DNA of 64,000 nt from positions 186,001 through 250,000 of the forward strand of contig JAUILL010000001.1 in the NCBI GenBank assembly GCA_030433335.1, in the 5' to 3' direction. Both the position numbers and the translations under genes were made by a program. This document shows positions 7,451-15,175 of this stretch, piece after piece (within the stretch, counting starts at the first letter, position 1; each line of letters starts with the position of its first letter). A model generated the notes under the pieces. It was not told where the DNA came from. It made no database searches and saw only the letters and a program-made list of their open reading frames with translations. Source of the DNA: Alphaproteobacteria bacterium (GTDB lineage: Bacteria; Pseudomonadota; Alphaproteobacteria; Rhodobacterales; Rhodobacteraceae).

Positions 7451-8269
7451 TTATTTGATGCCGGCGCGCATGAAGCTCTGCACGAACTGGCGTTGGAACA
7501 GGAAAAATCCCAGCAAAAGCGGGGCAGAGGTCATAAGGGTTGCCGCATTGATCACCGCCCAAGAGGTGCCGCTGTCAGTGGTGGCAAAGATCGACAGGCC
7601 CACGGTCAGGGGCCGTGTTTCGACGGAATTGGTGATGATCAACGGCCAGAGGAAGTTGTTCCAATGGTGGCTCACGGACACGAGGCCAAAGGCCAGCATC
7701 GCAGGCTTGCCCAAGGGGACATAGACGCGCCACAAGAGGCCGAGCAGGGAGCATCCCTCGATCAGTGCGGCTTCGTCCAGTTCTTTGGGGATGGTCATAA
7801 AGGTCTGGCGCAGCAGAAAAATCGCAAAGCCCGAGGCAAAATAGGGCAGGCCGATGGCGAGGATGGTGTCGACCAGCCCGAGGTTGCGCATGGTGCGGTA
7901 ATTTTCGATCAGCAGGATGTCAGGCATCACCAGAAGCTGCATCAGGATCAGAGTAAAAAGGATCGATTTTCCCGGAAACTCTAAGCGTGCAAAAGCAAAG
8001 GCCGCCAGCGTGCACAGGATCAATTGGGCGCTCAGGATCACCCCGACCAAGAGGATGGTATTCAGGAAATAGCGAGCGAAAGGAGCTTGGTCCCATGCAC
8101 TGATAAAGTTCGCCAGAGTCAACGGGGCGGTTAAGTCAAAGCGGGCCTCAAATGCGGGCGGGTGGATCGCGGCCCAAACGGCGTAGCCAAGAGGGACGAC
8201 CCAGAGAAGTCCCAGCAAGGTGCCTGCGCTTCGGATGAGAAAACGATCGAGGGGTGTGTCTTGGATCAT
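7451..8269 (-). CDS. ABC importer inner-membrane permease (UgpE/MalG-like)
   Basis: A 272-residue permease with about six membrane helices (LLGLLWVVPLGYAVWAA, FLNTILLVGVILSAQLILC, ILFTLILMQLLVMPDILLI and others). The cytoplasmic EAA loop that contacts the ATPase reads ELDEAALIEGCSLLGLLWR. It forms the channel with the upstream permease, whose stop it overlaps by four bases. It belongs to the carbohydrate-uptake-1 group; closeness to glycerol-phosphate (Ugp) permeases is suggested by the binding protein of the operon. Confidence 0.9.
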   Translation of the reverse strand: MIQDTPLDRFLIRSAGTLLGLLWVVPLGYAVWAAIHPPAFEARFDLTAPLTLANFISAWDQAPFARYFLNTILLVGVILSAQLILCTLAAFAFARLEFPGKSILFTLILMQLLVMPDILLIENYRTMRNLGLVDTILAIGLPYFASGFAIFLLRQTFMTIPKELDEAALIEGCSLLGLLWRVYVPLGKPAMLAFGLVSVSHHWNNFLWPLIITNSVETRPLTVGLSIFATTDSGTSWAVINAATLMTSAPLLLGFFLFQRQFVQSFMRAGIK

Positions 8270-9144
8270 TTGTAGTGCACCCGCTTATCCGCAAGAAAGA
8301 ACTGTCCGATCCCCACGACCCCGAGGATTGCGATCAGCACCACCGTCAGCGCCGCCGCATAGGCCGTGTCCCAGAACCGAAAACCCGTCTCGTAGATGTA
8401 ATAGAGCAGCAGCATCGAGGCGTTATCAGGCCCGCCTTTGGTCATCACGAACACATGGTCCACAAGGCGGAAGGCGTTGATCACCGCGTTGACTGACACA
8501 AACAGGGTCGTCGGCATGATCAGCGGCAAGGTCACTCGGCGAAAGAACGTCCAGCGCGAGCATCCCTCGATCGCGGCGGCTTCACGCAGGGTTTCGGGGA
8601 CGGTTTGCAATGCCGCGAGAAAGAAGATCATAAAGAAGCCCGCTTCCTTCCAGATGGTCACTATGGCCACCGAATAGAGAGCTGTGTCCGGCTGGCCAGC
8701 GTAATTGGCAGAAGGCAGTCCGAAGAATAGTCGGATCTGGTCAATCAGGCCAAAGCCTGGCGCGTAAAAGAACAGCCAGATATTGGCGACAGCGATCAAG
8801 GGCAGGACCGTTGGCGTGAAAAAAGACATGCGCAACAGCCCGACTCCGCGAAATGAGCGATGCACCAGCAGCGCCATAATCAGAGCCAATGCTATCGAGG
8901 CGGGGATCGTGATCGCTGCATAGATCGCCGAGTTCACCATCGCTTTGATGAAGACCGGATCGCTCAACATCTGCTCATAGTTACCAAGGCCGGTGAATAC
9001 CGAGGCGCGGCGGCCTTTGGGTGTGGTCCAGAAGCTGTTCAGCAGCGTCTGAATCGCGGGCAGATGGGTGAAGGTGATCAGGAATACGAACGCTGGCAAG
9101 AGCAGTGCCCAAGCGTAAATCCAGTCACGTTTGATCATACTCAC
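8266..9144 (-). CDS. ABC importer inner-membrane permease (UgpA/MalF-like)
   Basis: A 292-residue partner permease with six predicted helices, beginning IYAWALLLPAFVFLITF and ending VVLIAILGVVGIGQFFL. The EAA loop is TLREAAAIEGCSRWTFFRRVTLP. A terminator-like hairpin separates it from the binding-protein gene upstream, while its 3' end overlaps the second permease. Together they form the membrane part of the importer. Confidence 0.9.
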   Translation of the reverse strand: MSMIKRDWIYAWALLLPAFVFLITFTHLPAIQTLLNSFWTTPKGRRASVFTGLGNYEQMLSDPVFIKAMVNSAIYAAITIPASIALALIMALLVHRSFRGVGLLRMSFFTPTVLPLIAVANIWLFFYAPGFGLIDQIRLFFGLPSANYAGQPDTALYSVAIVTIWKEAGFFMIFFLAALQTVPETLREAAAIEGCSRWTFFRRVTLPLIMPTTLFVSVNAVINAFRLVDHVFVMTKGGPDNASMLLLYYIYETGFRFWDTAYAAALTVVLIAILGVVGIGQFFLADKRVHYK

Positions 9145-9151
9145 CCCCGAA

Positions 9152-9185
9152 AAAACAAAGGGGCCCCCGCAGTCGAAGGCCCCAA
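9152..9185 (-). terminator. Intra-operon hairpin after the binding-protein gene
   Basis: On the minus strand GGGGCC and GGCCCC pair around a short loop, followed by TTTGTTTTTT. It lies just downstream of the solute-binding-protein stop and before the permease start. Such partial terminators let the binding protein be made in excess over the permeases. Confidence 0.6.
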
Positions 9186-9193
9186 AGAAAGAC

Positions 9194-10468
9194 TTAGTAG
9201 TAGGGCTTCAGGATCGCTTCGGCAGCGGCCTGCGCGCCGTCCAGAGCGGCCTTAGGCTCGGTCTGACCGGTGATCGCCGATTCCAGTGCTGAATTCAGCA
9301 GCTGGGTGACCTTGGGGCCTTCGAAGGTCGACAGCTCTGGCACTGCGTATTCAAGTTGATCACGGGCGACCAGGGCCTGCGGGAAGTCGGCAGTGTAGGC
9401 TTTCATGGTCTCGGTATCCCAAACATCGGGGCGGGGCGCGACGTAGCCGGTTGCGATGGTCCACTTGGCGGCTTGCTCGGGCGCGGTGACCCATTTGACA
9501 AAGTCCGCAGCGCCCTGCAGTTCCTCGTCGCTCGAGCCCTTCAGCAGGTAGAAGTTGCCGCCGCCGGTGGGGGCGCCGTTCTGCTGCAGGCCGGGCAGGA
9601 AGCCCACGCCAAAGTCGAAGGGCGCGTTGGTGCGCACGTTGGTTAGGTTGCCGGTGGTGGTCCAGATCATCGCGGCTTGGCCGTCGAAGAACGCCTTGGG
9701 GGTGCCGCCCCAATCCAGAATGCCGGGGGCCATGACTTCGTCAGTGGCGGACAGGGCGACCAGAGCCTCCAGCGCGCCAACCGCGGCGTCAGAGTTGAAG
9801 GTCACCTGCGTGCCGGTGTCGTCCGCCAGTTTGCCGCCGTTGCCCGCAACGATGCCGGTCCAGAGCCACGAGGGGAAACCCGACGACGGGATGTGCACGC
9901 CCCACTGGGTGACGTTGCCTGCGTCGTCCTTGACGGTTAGGGCTTTGCCCATTTCGACCATTTCGGCCCAGTTCTTGGGGCCTTCTTCGGGGTTCAGGCC
10001 AGCGGCTTTGAACGCCTCTTTGTTCCAATACAGAACAGGGGTCGAGCGCTGGAAGGGGATGCCCCAGGTTTTGCCTTCGGTCTGGCTGTTCGCCATGAAC
10101 GCAGGATAGAAGCCGCCGATCCAGTCGGTCTGCTCTTCTTCGGTGACGAAATCATCCCACGCGACGATCATGTCTTCGTCGATAAAGGTGAACATGTCGG
10201 TCGAGAGCGAGATGATCAGCTGGGGCGCGTTGCCGCCACGAACAGCGGTGATCGCCTTGGTGGTGGTGTCCGCATAAGAGCCGGTGTAGATCGCGTCGAT
10301 CTTCACGTCCGCGTTGTTGGCCATGTACTCTTCGGTCAGGGCCTGAATGGTGTCCGCCGCCGCGCCGCCAACGGCTACGGGGAAGTAGAATTCCAGATCG
10401 GTCGCCGAAGCACCGGTCGCCAGAGCGGCAATCGCCGAGCTTGCGAAGAAGACGTTACGCAGTTTCAT
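9194..10468 (-). CDS. Extracellular solute-binding protein (UgpB-like)
   Basis: A 424-residue periplasmic protein with a Sec signal peptide (MKLRNVFFASSAIAALATGASA, cleaved before TDLEF). After it come LTEEYMANNADVKIDAIYTGSY and TKAITAVRGGNAPQLIIS, close to the YKGTY/AAFRAG region of UgpB, and the W-rich IPFQRSTPVLYWNKEAFKAAG typical of family 1 binding proteins. The substrate would be glycerol-3-phosphate, a glycerophosphodiester or another polyol/sugar; the residues contacting phosphate cannot be judged by eye. It overlaps the 3' end of the ATPase gene. Confidence 0.88.
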   Translation of the reverse strand: MKLRNVFFASSAIAALATGASATDLEFYFPVAVGGAAADTIQALTEEYMANNADVKIDAIYTGSYADTTTKAITAVRGGNAPQLIISLSTDMFTFIDEDMIVAWDDFVTEEEQTDWIGGFYPAFMANSQTEGKTWGIPFQRSTPVLYWNKEAFKAAGLNPEEGPKNWAEMVEMGKALTVKDDAGNVTQWGVHIPSSGFPSWLWTGIVAGNGGKLADDTGTQVTFNSDAAVGALEALVALSATDEVMAPGILDWGGTPKAFFDGQAAMIWTTTGNLTNVRTNAPFDFGVGFLPGLQQNGAPTGGGNFYLLKGSSDEELQGAADFVKWVTAPEQAAKWTIATGYVAPRPDVWDTETMKAYTADFPQALVARDQLEYAVPELSTFEGPKVTQLLNSALESAITGQTEPKAALDGAQAAAEAILKPYY

Positions 10469-11531
10469 GGGTCGTGTCCTTTTGAGCTAGGGACGGGGTG
10501 GGAAAATCGTACTGGGTCAAGCGCTGGCCACTGTTAGCAAAGACGCTGACAGCCTCGGGCGACCAGCCAAGGGCAAACTCGGACGGGGGCACGGGCGCGG
10601 CGGCGGGCATTCGCATGATGAACCGTGTCTGGCCCGCGGTGGCGCAGACCAGACGATCCGCGCCAAGGTATTCGATGCCGATGATCCGCGCGGTGGGGCC
10701 GCTGGGGGCCACGTGCATATCCTCGGCCCGAAGGCCAATCAGGTGGGGCTGGCGCACATCGGGCAGGGGGCCGCTCGCCAAATCCGCAGGATCGAACAGC
10801 GCCATCGGCGGCGTGCCGATAAAGCCCGCCGTAAATGTCGTGGCAGGGCGGGTGTAGATGTCGTGGGGCGTGCCGGCTTGCTCGATCCGCCCTTGGTTCA
10901 TGACGATGATCTGGTCGGCCATGGTCATTGCCTCGACCTGATCATGGGTCACATACACGACCGTTAGACCCAGCTGCTGCTGGAGCGCCCGCAGTTCCAC
11001 CCGCATCTCGGTCCGCAGCTTGGCATCGAGGTTCGACAGAGGTTCGTCCATCAGGCAGATCGGCCGTTCGCTGATCACCGCGCGAGCCAAGGCCACACGT
11101 TGCTGCTGCCCACCCGACAGTTGCGCCGGTTTGCGGTCCAAGAGCGTGCTGAGGCCCATCATCTCGGCCACCCGGCTCAGGCGCTGGATACGCTCTGCTT
11201 TGGGGGTTTTGCGTATCTTCAGACCAAAGAGGATATTCTCGGCGACGTTCAGGTGTGGGAACAGGGCATAGGACTGGAACACCATTGATACGTTCCGGTC
11301 TTTCGGCGTGGAGTGCCCAACATCTTTACCGTTAATTACAATTGAGCCGCTGGTCTGCTGATCCAATCCAGCGATCAACCTCAGTAGGGTCGATTTCCCG
11401 CATCCGGACGGCCCCAGTAGGACTGAAAACTCTCCCTGCCTCAAGGTCACAGACACGTCGCGCAGCGCATAACTCTCGCCAAATGCGCGGGTCAAGGAGG
11501 AGATCTGGATGTGGTATTGGGTGTTCTGCAT
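10455..11531 (-). CDS. ABC importer ATPase (UgpC/MalK-like)
   Basis: The energising subunit, about 358 residues. It has Walker A GPSGCGKST, Q-loop region MVFQSYALFP, signature LSGGQQQRVALARA, Walker B ICLMDEPLSNLDAKLR, and a switch His in VYVTHDQVEAM. A C-terminal TOBE-type domain (LIGLRAEDMHV onward) is present. The ATG at 11531 is preferred; a TTG nine codons upstream is also in frame. It heads the minus-strand operon ATPase, binding protein, permease, permease, isomerase-like. Its 3' end overlaps the binding-protein start by 14 bases. Confidence 0.92.
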   Translation of the reverse strand: MQNTQYHIQISSLTRAFGESYALRDVSVTLRQGEFSVLLGPSGCGKSTLLRLIAGLDQQTSGSIVINGKDVGHSTPKDRNVSMVFQSYALFPHLNVAENILFGLKIRKTPKAERIQRLSRVAEMMGLSTLLDRKPAQLSGGQQQRVALARAVISERPICLMDEPLSNLDAKLRTEMRVELRALQQQLGLTVVYVTHDQVEAMTMADQIIVMNQGRIEQAGTPHDIYTRPATTFTAGFIGTPPMALFDPADLASGPLPDVRQPHLIGLRAEDMHVAPSGPTARIIGIEYLGADRLVCATAGQTRFIMRMPAAAPVPPSEFALGWSPEAVSVFANSGQRLTQYDFPTPSLAQKDTTHETA

Positions 11532-11754
11532 GCGTGTGCAGAAACCATCAGATGGCAAACGCGAAGTGACAGTAAAAAGAAGATTTTATGTCAGCGGGTG
11601 AATTCGCGGTGTGCCATGTGGCCGCCAGCGCATCTCGTAATGAGAATGTACAAGGGTTGTCTTCGACGCGATGACGAGGAAACCACCAGCAGAAAGAAAA
11701 GAAGTCCACTGGTGGCCCAGAGTATCTGAAGTGGGGCGCTTTGTTGGCTGCCTT

Positions 11755-11952
11755 TTACTGATCGCGCACAAAGCGCTCTAGCCAAGCCGAAATCGACTCA
11801 GCAGGCGCTCCGAAAAACTCGGCATTGGAGAGCAGGTCGGGGGTGACATCACGCGGTTGTACGGGGCGCGGCAAGCCTTGTTCATTGCGGAACCATACGT
11901 GGCTAACTGCATTGCTGTCATCTGTCTCGGCGACAAACAGGCATTTTTCCAT
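11755..11952 (-). CDS. Small unknown protein divergent from the phosphate-enzyme cluster
   Basis: A 65-residue protein starting MEKCLFVAETDDSNAVSHVWF. It has an ordered N-terminal strand-like stretch, a Pro/Arg-rich middle (LPRPVQPRDVTPDLL) and a helical end with Trp (ESISAWLERFVRDQ). The composition looks like a genuine small folded protein rather than a shadow, and there is no competing gene on the other strand. It shares a 131-bp divergent spacer with the RHH-like gene that leads the ten-gene cluster. Family and function are unknown. Confidence 0.5.
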   Translation of the reverse strand: MEKCLFVAETDDSNAVSHVWFRNEQGLPRPVQPRDVTPDLLSNAEFFGAPAESISAWLERFVRDQ

Positions 11953-12083
11953 AACATCTACCTAGTTGGCATAATTGAAGGAGATCCGGTTTCTGTTCTT
12001 TCTGCCCGTATGACAAGCCCGTTCACGAGTGATTTCAATAAATTTTTTCCAAGTGGTTGAGAAAACTTCACAAAGGTGAAATA

Positions 12084-12287
12084 ATGACGTCATTACGTCA
12101 AGATAGGCTGACCATGTCGAAAGATAAAAAATCATCGGACAAAGATGACAAATCCAAGAAGAAGAACACCTCGCTCCGGCTGGACAGCAAAACTCTCAAG
12201 GCTTTGAAATTGCGCGCGATCGAAGACGAAACGAGCGTTCAGAAGATCATCGAAACTCTTGTGGAAGACTATCTGAAGAAATCCTGA
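12084..12287 (+). CDS. Small lysine-rich ribbon-helix-helix-like protein, first gene of the cluster
   Basis: 67 residues. After a Lys/Asp/Ser-rich start (KDKKSSDKDDKSKKK) comes a CopG/Arc-like RHH stretch: NTSLRLDSKTLKALKLRAI, then TSVQKIIETLVEDYLKK. ATG at 12084 follows AAAGGTGAA; a second ATG at 12114 would drop ten residues. A palindrome TGACGTCA lies at its very start (12085-12092) with a further ACGTCA four bases on, a possible autoregulatory site. The next gene starts 3 bp after the stop. It may be the regulator of the cluster or a DNA-binding partner of the nearby ParA. Confidence 0.65.
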   Translation: MTSLRQDRLTMSKDKKSSDKDDKSKKKNTSLRLDSKTLKALKLRAIEDETSVQKIIETLVEDYLKKS

Positions 12288-12290
12288 AGC

Positions 12291-13817
12291 ATGACAATCT
12301 TACCCGTTCCTACGTACTTGGTTCCGACCTCGGCGCTTGACGCTTTTTCAGGCGCGCCGTCCGGCAAACTGATCGCGCAACTGATCCGCAGCGAAGACGA
12401 CTCAGCCTTTGACCTGTTAGACACGTTTGACGAAGACCTGCGCCAGCGTGGCATGTGCCTGCTACAGGTGGGCGCTGAACTGATCCTCTGGACTGCTGAT
12501 GGCGCAATGCTTGGGCAGTCTGACGTCGGCGCTCCGGCGCGGTTTGTCGCCAACCTACCTTCGGGTCCAGTTAAAGACGCCCTTGGCTGTGTGCCAGCAC
12601 TCCGGAGCCTCGTGCCATTGGGGCAGGGACGTTTGTCCTCGGCGCAGCTCGCTTTAGTTGACGACGAGGAAAAGACGCAGGCCCGCGCGAAGTTTCATGT
12701 GCTCGCTGCAGAGGTAGGACAAGGGGTTGCGATCGCTCAGTTGCAAAGCCTGCGGGGCTACGACAAAGCCTTTGAGCAGTTGCAAAATGATCTGGCCTTG
12801 GCGGGCGCGGTTCCGCTGACAGATGCACATCCGCTGAAGGCTCTTTTCCCCGACCATCAGCCCTATGTCGCCAAGCCAGACCTCGATCTGGCCGAAGATG
12901 CCACGGCGTTCGAGACAGCAAATGCGATCATCGGCGCCTATCTTCCTGTGGCGCGCCGTAACGAGCAGGGCGTGATTGACGACATTGATGTCGAGTACCT
13001 GCACGACTACCGGATCGCTCTGCGCAAAATCCGGTCGGTGATTAGCCTTTTCAAAGGCGTCTATTCCGACAAGCAAACCGAGAAGCTGAAACAGCGGTTC
13101 TCTGATCTGATGGCACCCACGGGGCGGCTGCGCGATCTGGATGTGTACCTGCTGGAGCGTGAGTTCTTTTTCGATCTGCTGCCCGAGAGCCTGCACGGCG
13201 GGCTGGAGCGCATGTTCGAGATGTTCGCGGCCGAGCGCGGGCAGGCGCTGCAGAAGCTGTCAAAGCATCTCAAGAGCAAAGGCTACGAGGCAGAGATCAC
13301 AAAACTGATCCACCTGTTTGACACGCCCAAGAAGCTACACGCAGGACCGGAGGCAGACGCACCTGCGCACGATTTCGCCTCTGCTCTGATCTGGAAACGC
13401 TATCGCAAGATTTGCAAGATCGCTGCGGGGATTGATGATCAGACCGAGGATGAAGAGGTCCACGAACTGCGTATCCAGTGCAAAAAACTGCGCTACCTGA
13501 TGGAGTTCTTTGCTCCAGCCTTCCCGAAGGACGACTTTAAGTCTCTGATCAAACCGCTGAAAAAGCTGCAGGACAATCTGGGGCTCTTCAACGACTACTC
13601 CGTCCAGCAAGAGAGCCTGAAAGATTTTCTAGAGGGGCTGGGGGCCGGCGATCACGCGGGCAATATGCAACTGGCGCAAAGTGTCGGCGCCTTGATCGCG
13701 GTGCTGCACCAGCGACAGCTCGCGGAGCGTCAAAAGGTCGTCGAGAGTTTCGCGGCATTCAATAGTCCGGAGACACAAGCAACATTCCGGGATCTGTTCC
13801 ACGGCGGGGAGGGGTAA
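12291..13817 (+). CDS. CHAD-domain protein with degenerate CYTH-like N-terminal half
   Basis: 508 residues. From about 205 to 500 is a CHAD domain, a helical fold with conserved His that binds polyphosphate in characterised members: EYLHDYRIALRKIRSVISLF, MAPTGRLRDLDVYLLE, VHELRIQCKKLRYLMEFF and LQDNLGLFNDYSVQ. The first 200 residues (DTFDEDLRQRGMCLLQ, LWTADGAML, SLRGYDKAFEQL) follow the layout of the CYTH half of CYTH-CHAD proteins. They lack the catalytic ExExK, so that half is probably inactive. A catalytic-type CYTH gene is encoded separately two genes downstream. No signal peptide or membrane segment; cytosolic. Confidence 0.88.
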   Translation: MTILPVPTYLVPTSALDAFSGAPSGKLIAQLIRSEDDSAFDLLDTFDEDLRQRGMCLLQVGAELILWTADGAMLGQSDVGAPARFVANLPSGPVKDALGCVPALRSLVPLGQGRLSSAQLALVDDEEKTQARAKFHVLAAEVGQGVAIAQLQSLRGYDKAFEQLQNDLALAGAVPLTDAHPLKALFPDHQPYVAKPDLDLAEDATAFETANAIIGAYLPVARRNEQGVIDDIDVEYLHDYRIALRKIRSVISLFKGVYSDKQTEKLKQRFSDLMAPTGRLRDLDVYLLEREFFFDLLPESLHGGLERMFEMFAAERGQALQKLSKHLKSKGYEAEITKLIHLFDTPKKLHAGPEADAPAHDFASALIWKRYRKICKIAAGIDDQTEDEEVHELRIQCKKLRYLMEFFAPAFPKDDFKSLIKPLKKLQDNLGLFNDYSVQQESLKDFLEGLGAGDHAGNMQLAQSVGALIAVLHQRQLAERQKVVESFAAFNSPETQATFRDLFHGGEG

Positions 13818-13819
13818 CC

Positions 13820-14572
13820 ATGAAAATCATTGCGTGCTATTCGAACAAGGGCGGCGTTGGCAAAACCGCGACCGCCGTGAACCTGTCCTATGCGCTGGCG
13901 GATGCCGGGTACCGGACCTTGCTGTGTGATCTGGACCCGCAGGGGGCGTCGAGTTTCTATTTCCGCGTGAAGCCCTCCAAAAAACTGACCGAGACCAAGT
14001 TCTTTGACGATGTCGAGCGGTTCACCAAGTCGATCCGTGGCAGCGACTACGACAATCTGGATATCCTGCCCGCGAACATGACGTTCCGCGATTTCGACGT
14101 GTTCCTCAGCCGAATGAAGAACAGCCGCTCGCGCCTGAAAAAGGCGCTGAAGTCGGTCAAAAGCGATTACGATGTGATCTTGCTGGACTGCCCGCCGAAT
14201 ATCTCGACCCTGTCCGAGAACGTATTCAGCGCGGCGGACGGCATTGTTGTTCCCGTGATCCCCACGACTTTGTCCCAGCGGACGTTCCAGCAGCTTGAGG
14301 AGTTCTTCCGCGAGAATGGACTGCCGCCAAAGAAGCTACACGCGTTCTTTTCCATGACCCAAGGGGTCAAGTCGCTGCATGGTCAGACGATGGACGAGAT
14401 GCGCAAGGAGCATAAGAAGCGCTTCCTAGAAACGCAGATCGCCTTTGCCTCGGATGTCGAGCGGATGGGGGTGCACCGTGCCCCTGTAGTGGCAACGGCG
14501 CCTCGCAGTGCGGTCGCGGTGGCCTATCGCCAGTTGCATGACGAAGTGATGGAAAGGCTGAACAAAGCATGA
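13820..14572 (+). CDS. ParA/MinD-family ATPase
   Basis: 250 residues. Deviant Walker A YSNKGGVGKTATAVNL at the start, LLCDLDPQGASS (A' motif), and YDVILLDCPPN (Walker B region), the standard ParA layout. There is no N-terminal HTH, and no ParB gene or parS-like repeats nearby, so a classical plasmid partition role is not evident. Orphan ParA ATPases often position protein complexes. It lies 2 bp after the CHAD gene and overlaps the CYTH start (ATGA), so it is translationally coupled to both. A link to positioning CHAD/polyphosphate bodies is inference. Confidence 0.9.
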   Translation: MKIIACYSNKGGVGKTATAVNLSYALADAGYRTLLCDLDPQGASSFYFRVKPSKKLTETKFFDDVERFTKSIRGSDYDNLDILPANMTFRDFDVFLSRMKNSRSRLKKALKSVKSDYDVILLDCPPNISTLSENVFSAADGIVVPVIPTTLSQRTFQQLEEFFRENGLPPKKLHAFFSMTQGVKSLHGQTMDEMRKEHKKRFLETQIAFASDVERMGVHRAPVVATAPRSAVAVAYRQLHDEVMERLNKA

Positions 14573-15045
14573 GCGCGCCCATGGAAATCGAGAAGAAGTT
14601 CCTCGTGGAAGAGTGCCCCGCGTTGGACGGTTTCAAGGCCGAAGTCGTCCGCCAAGGCTATATCACCTCGGGCGAGGACAGCATTGAGGTGCGCGTCCGC
14701 CAAAAAGGGCAGGGCTACTACATCACCATCAAATCCAGAGGCACCCTCGCGCGGGCGGAATACGAAACTGCGGTAGAGCAAGCGCAGTTCGAAACGCTCT
14801 GGCCCGCGACCGAAGGGCGCCGTTTGGAAAAGACGCGCTACACCGGCGCGCTGGCGGATGGCGCGGCGGTTGAGCTGGACATTTTCGAGGGCCACTTGGC
14901 GGGGTTGCAACTGGTCGAGGTCGAGTTTGCTTCGGTCGAAGACGCCGAGGCCTTCATTGCACCCGGTTGGTTCGGCGCAGATGTGACCGAAGATAAACGT
15001 TACAAGAACAGTGCTTTGGCGGTGGCGAGTCAGCCTCCAGCATAA
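14569..15045 (+). CDS. CYTH-domain triphosphate tunnel metalloenzyme
   Basis: 158 residues, a complete single CYTH domain. The signature ExExK is visible in MEIEKKFLVE. Following strands carry basic/acidic tunnel residues: VRQGYITS, IEVRVRQKG, YITIKSRG, RRLEKTRY, AVELDIFEGHLAGLQLVEVEF and TEDKRYKNSALA. CYTH enzymes hydrolyse triphosphate or thiamine triphosphate, or form cyclic nucleotides; small bacterial ones are usually inorganic tri(poly)phosphatases. The start overlaps the ParA stop. It complements the degenerate CYTH half of the CHAD protein encoded just upstream. Confidence 0.92.
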   Translation: MSAPMEIEKKFLVEECPALDGFKAEVVRQGYITSGEDSIEVRVRQKGQGYYITIKSRGTLARAEYETAVEQAQFETLWPATEGRRLEKTRYTGALADGAAVELDIFEGHLAGLQLVEVEFASVEDAEAFIAPGWFGADVTEDKRYKNSALAVASQPPA

Positions 15046-15112
15046 GATGTGGCCCTGATCGGGGGCACACCTTCACAGAACTGCAGAAATTGATCTGTAA
15101 GCTATCCCGAAT

Positions 15113-15140
15113 GCGCGCCCGCTGCTTTAGCGCGGCGCGC
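15113..15140 (+). other. Strong GC hairpin inside the cluster
   Basis: GCGCGCCCGCT (15113-15123) pairs with AGCGCGGCGCGC (15129-15140) around a GCTTT loop with one bulged base. It lies in the 130-bp gap between the CYTH gene and the kinase fusion, the only sizeable gap in the first part of the cluster. No T-tract follows, so it is more likely an RNA-processing or stability element, or a weak terminator. Confidence 0.5.
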
Positions 15141-15175
15141 CTGACCCAAAGACCCGACGTTCAGGAACCCCAACG

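Noticed and set aside
12654-13196. Minus-strand open frame opposite the CHAD gene
   Set aside because: The CHAD frame shows family motifs throughout and lies in a coupled series of genes; the reverse frame does not.
13820-14572. Plasmid partition locus or plasmid replicon
   Set aside because: ParA stands without ParB, parS-like repeats or a replication initiator, and it is coupled to CHAD and CYTH genes; the region has tRNA-type attachment ends.
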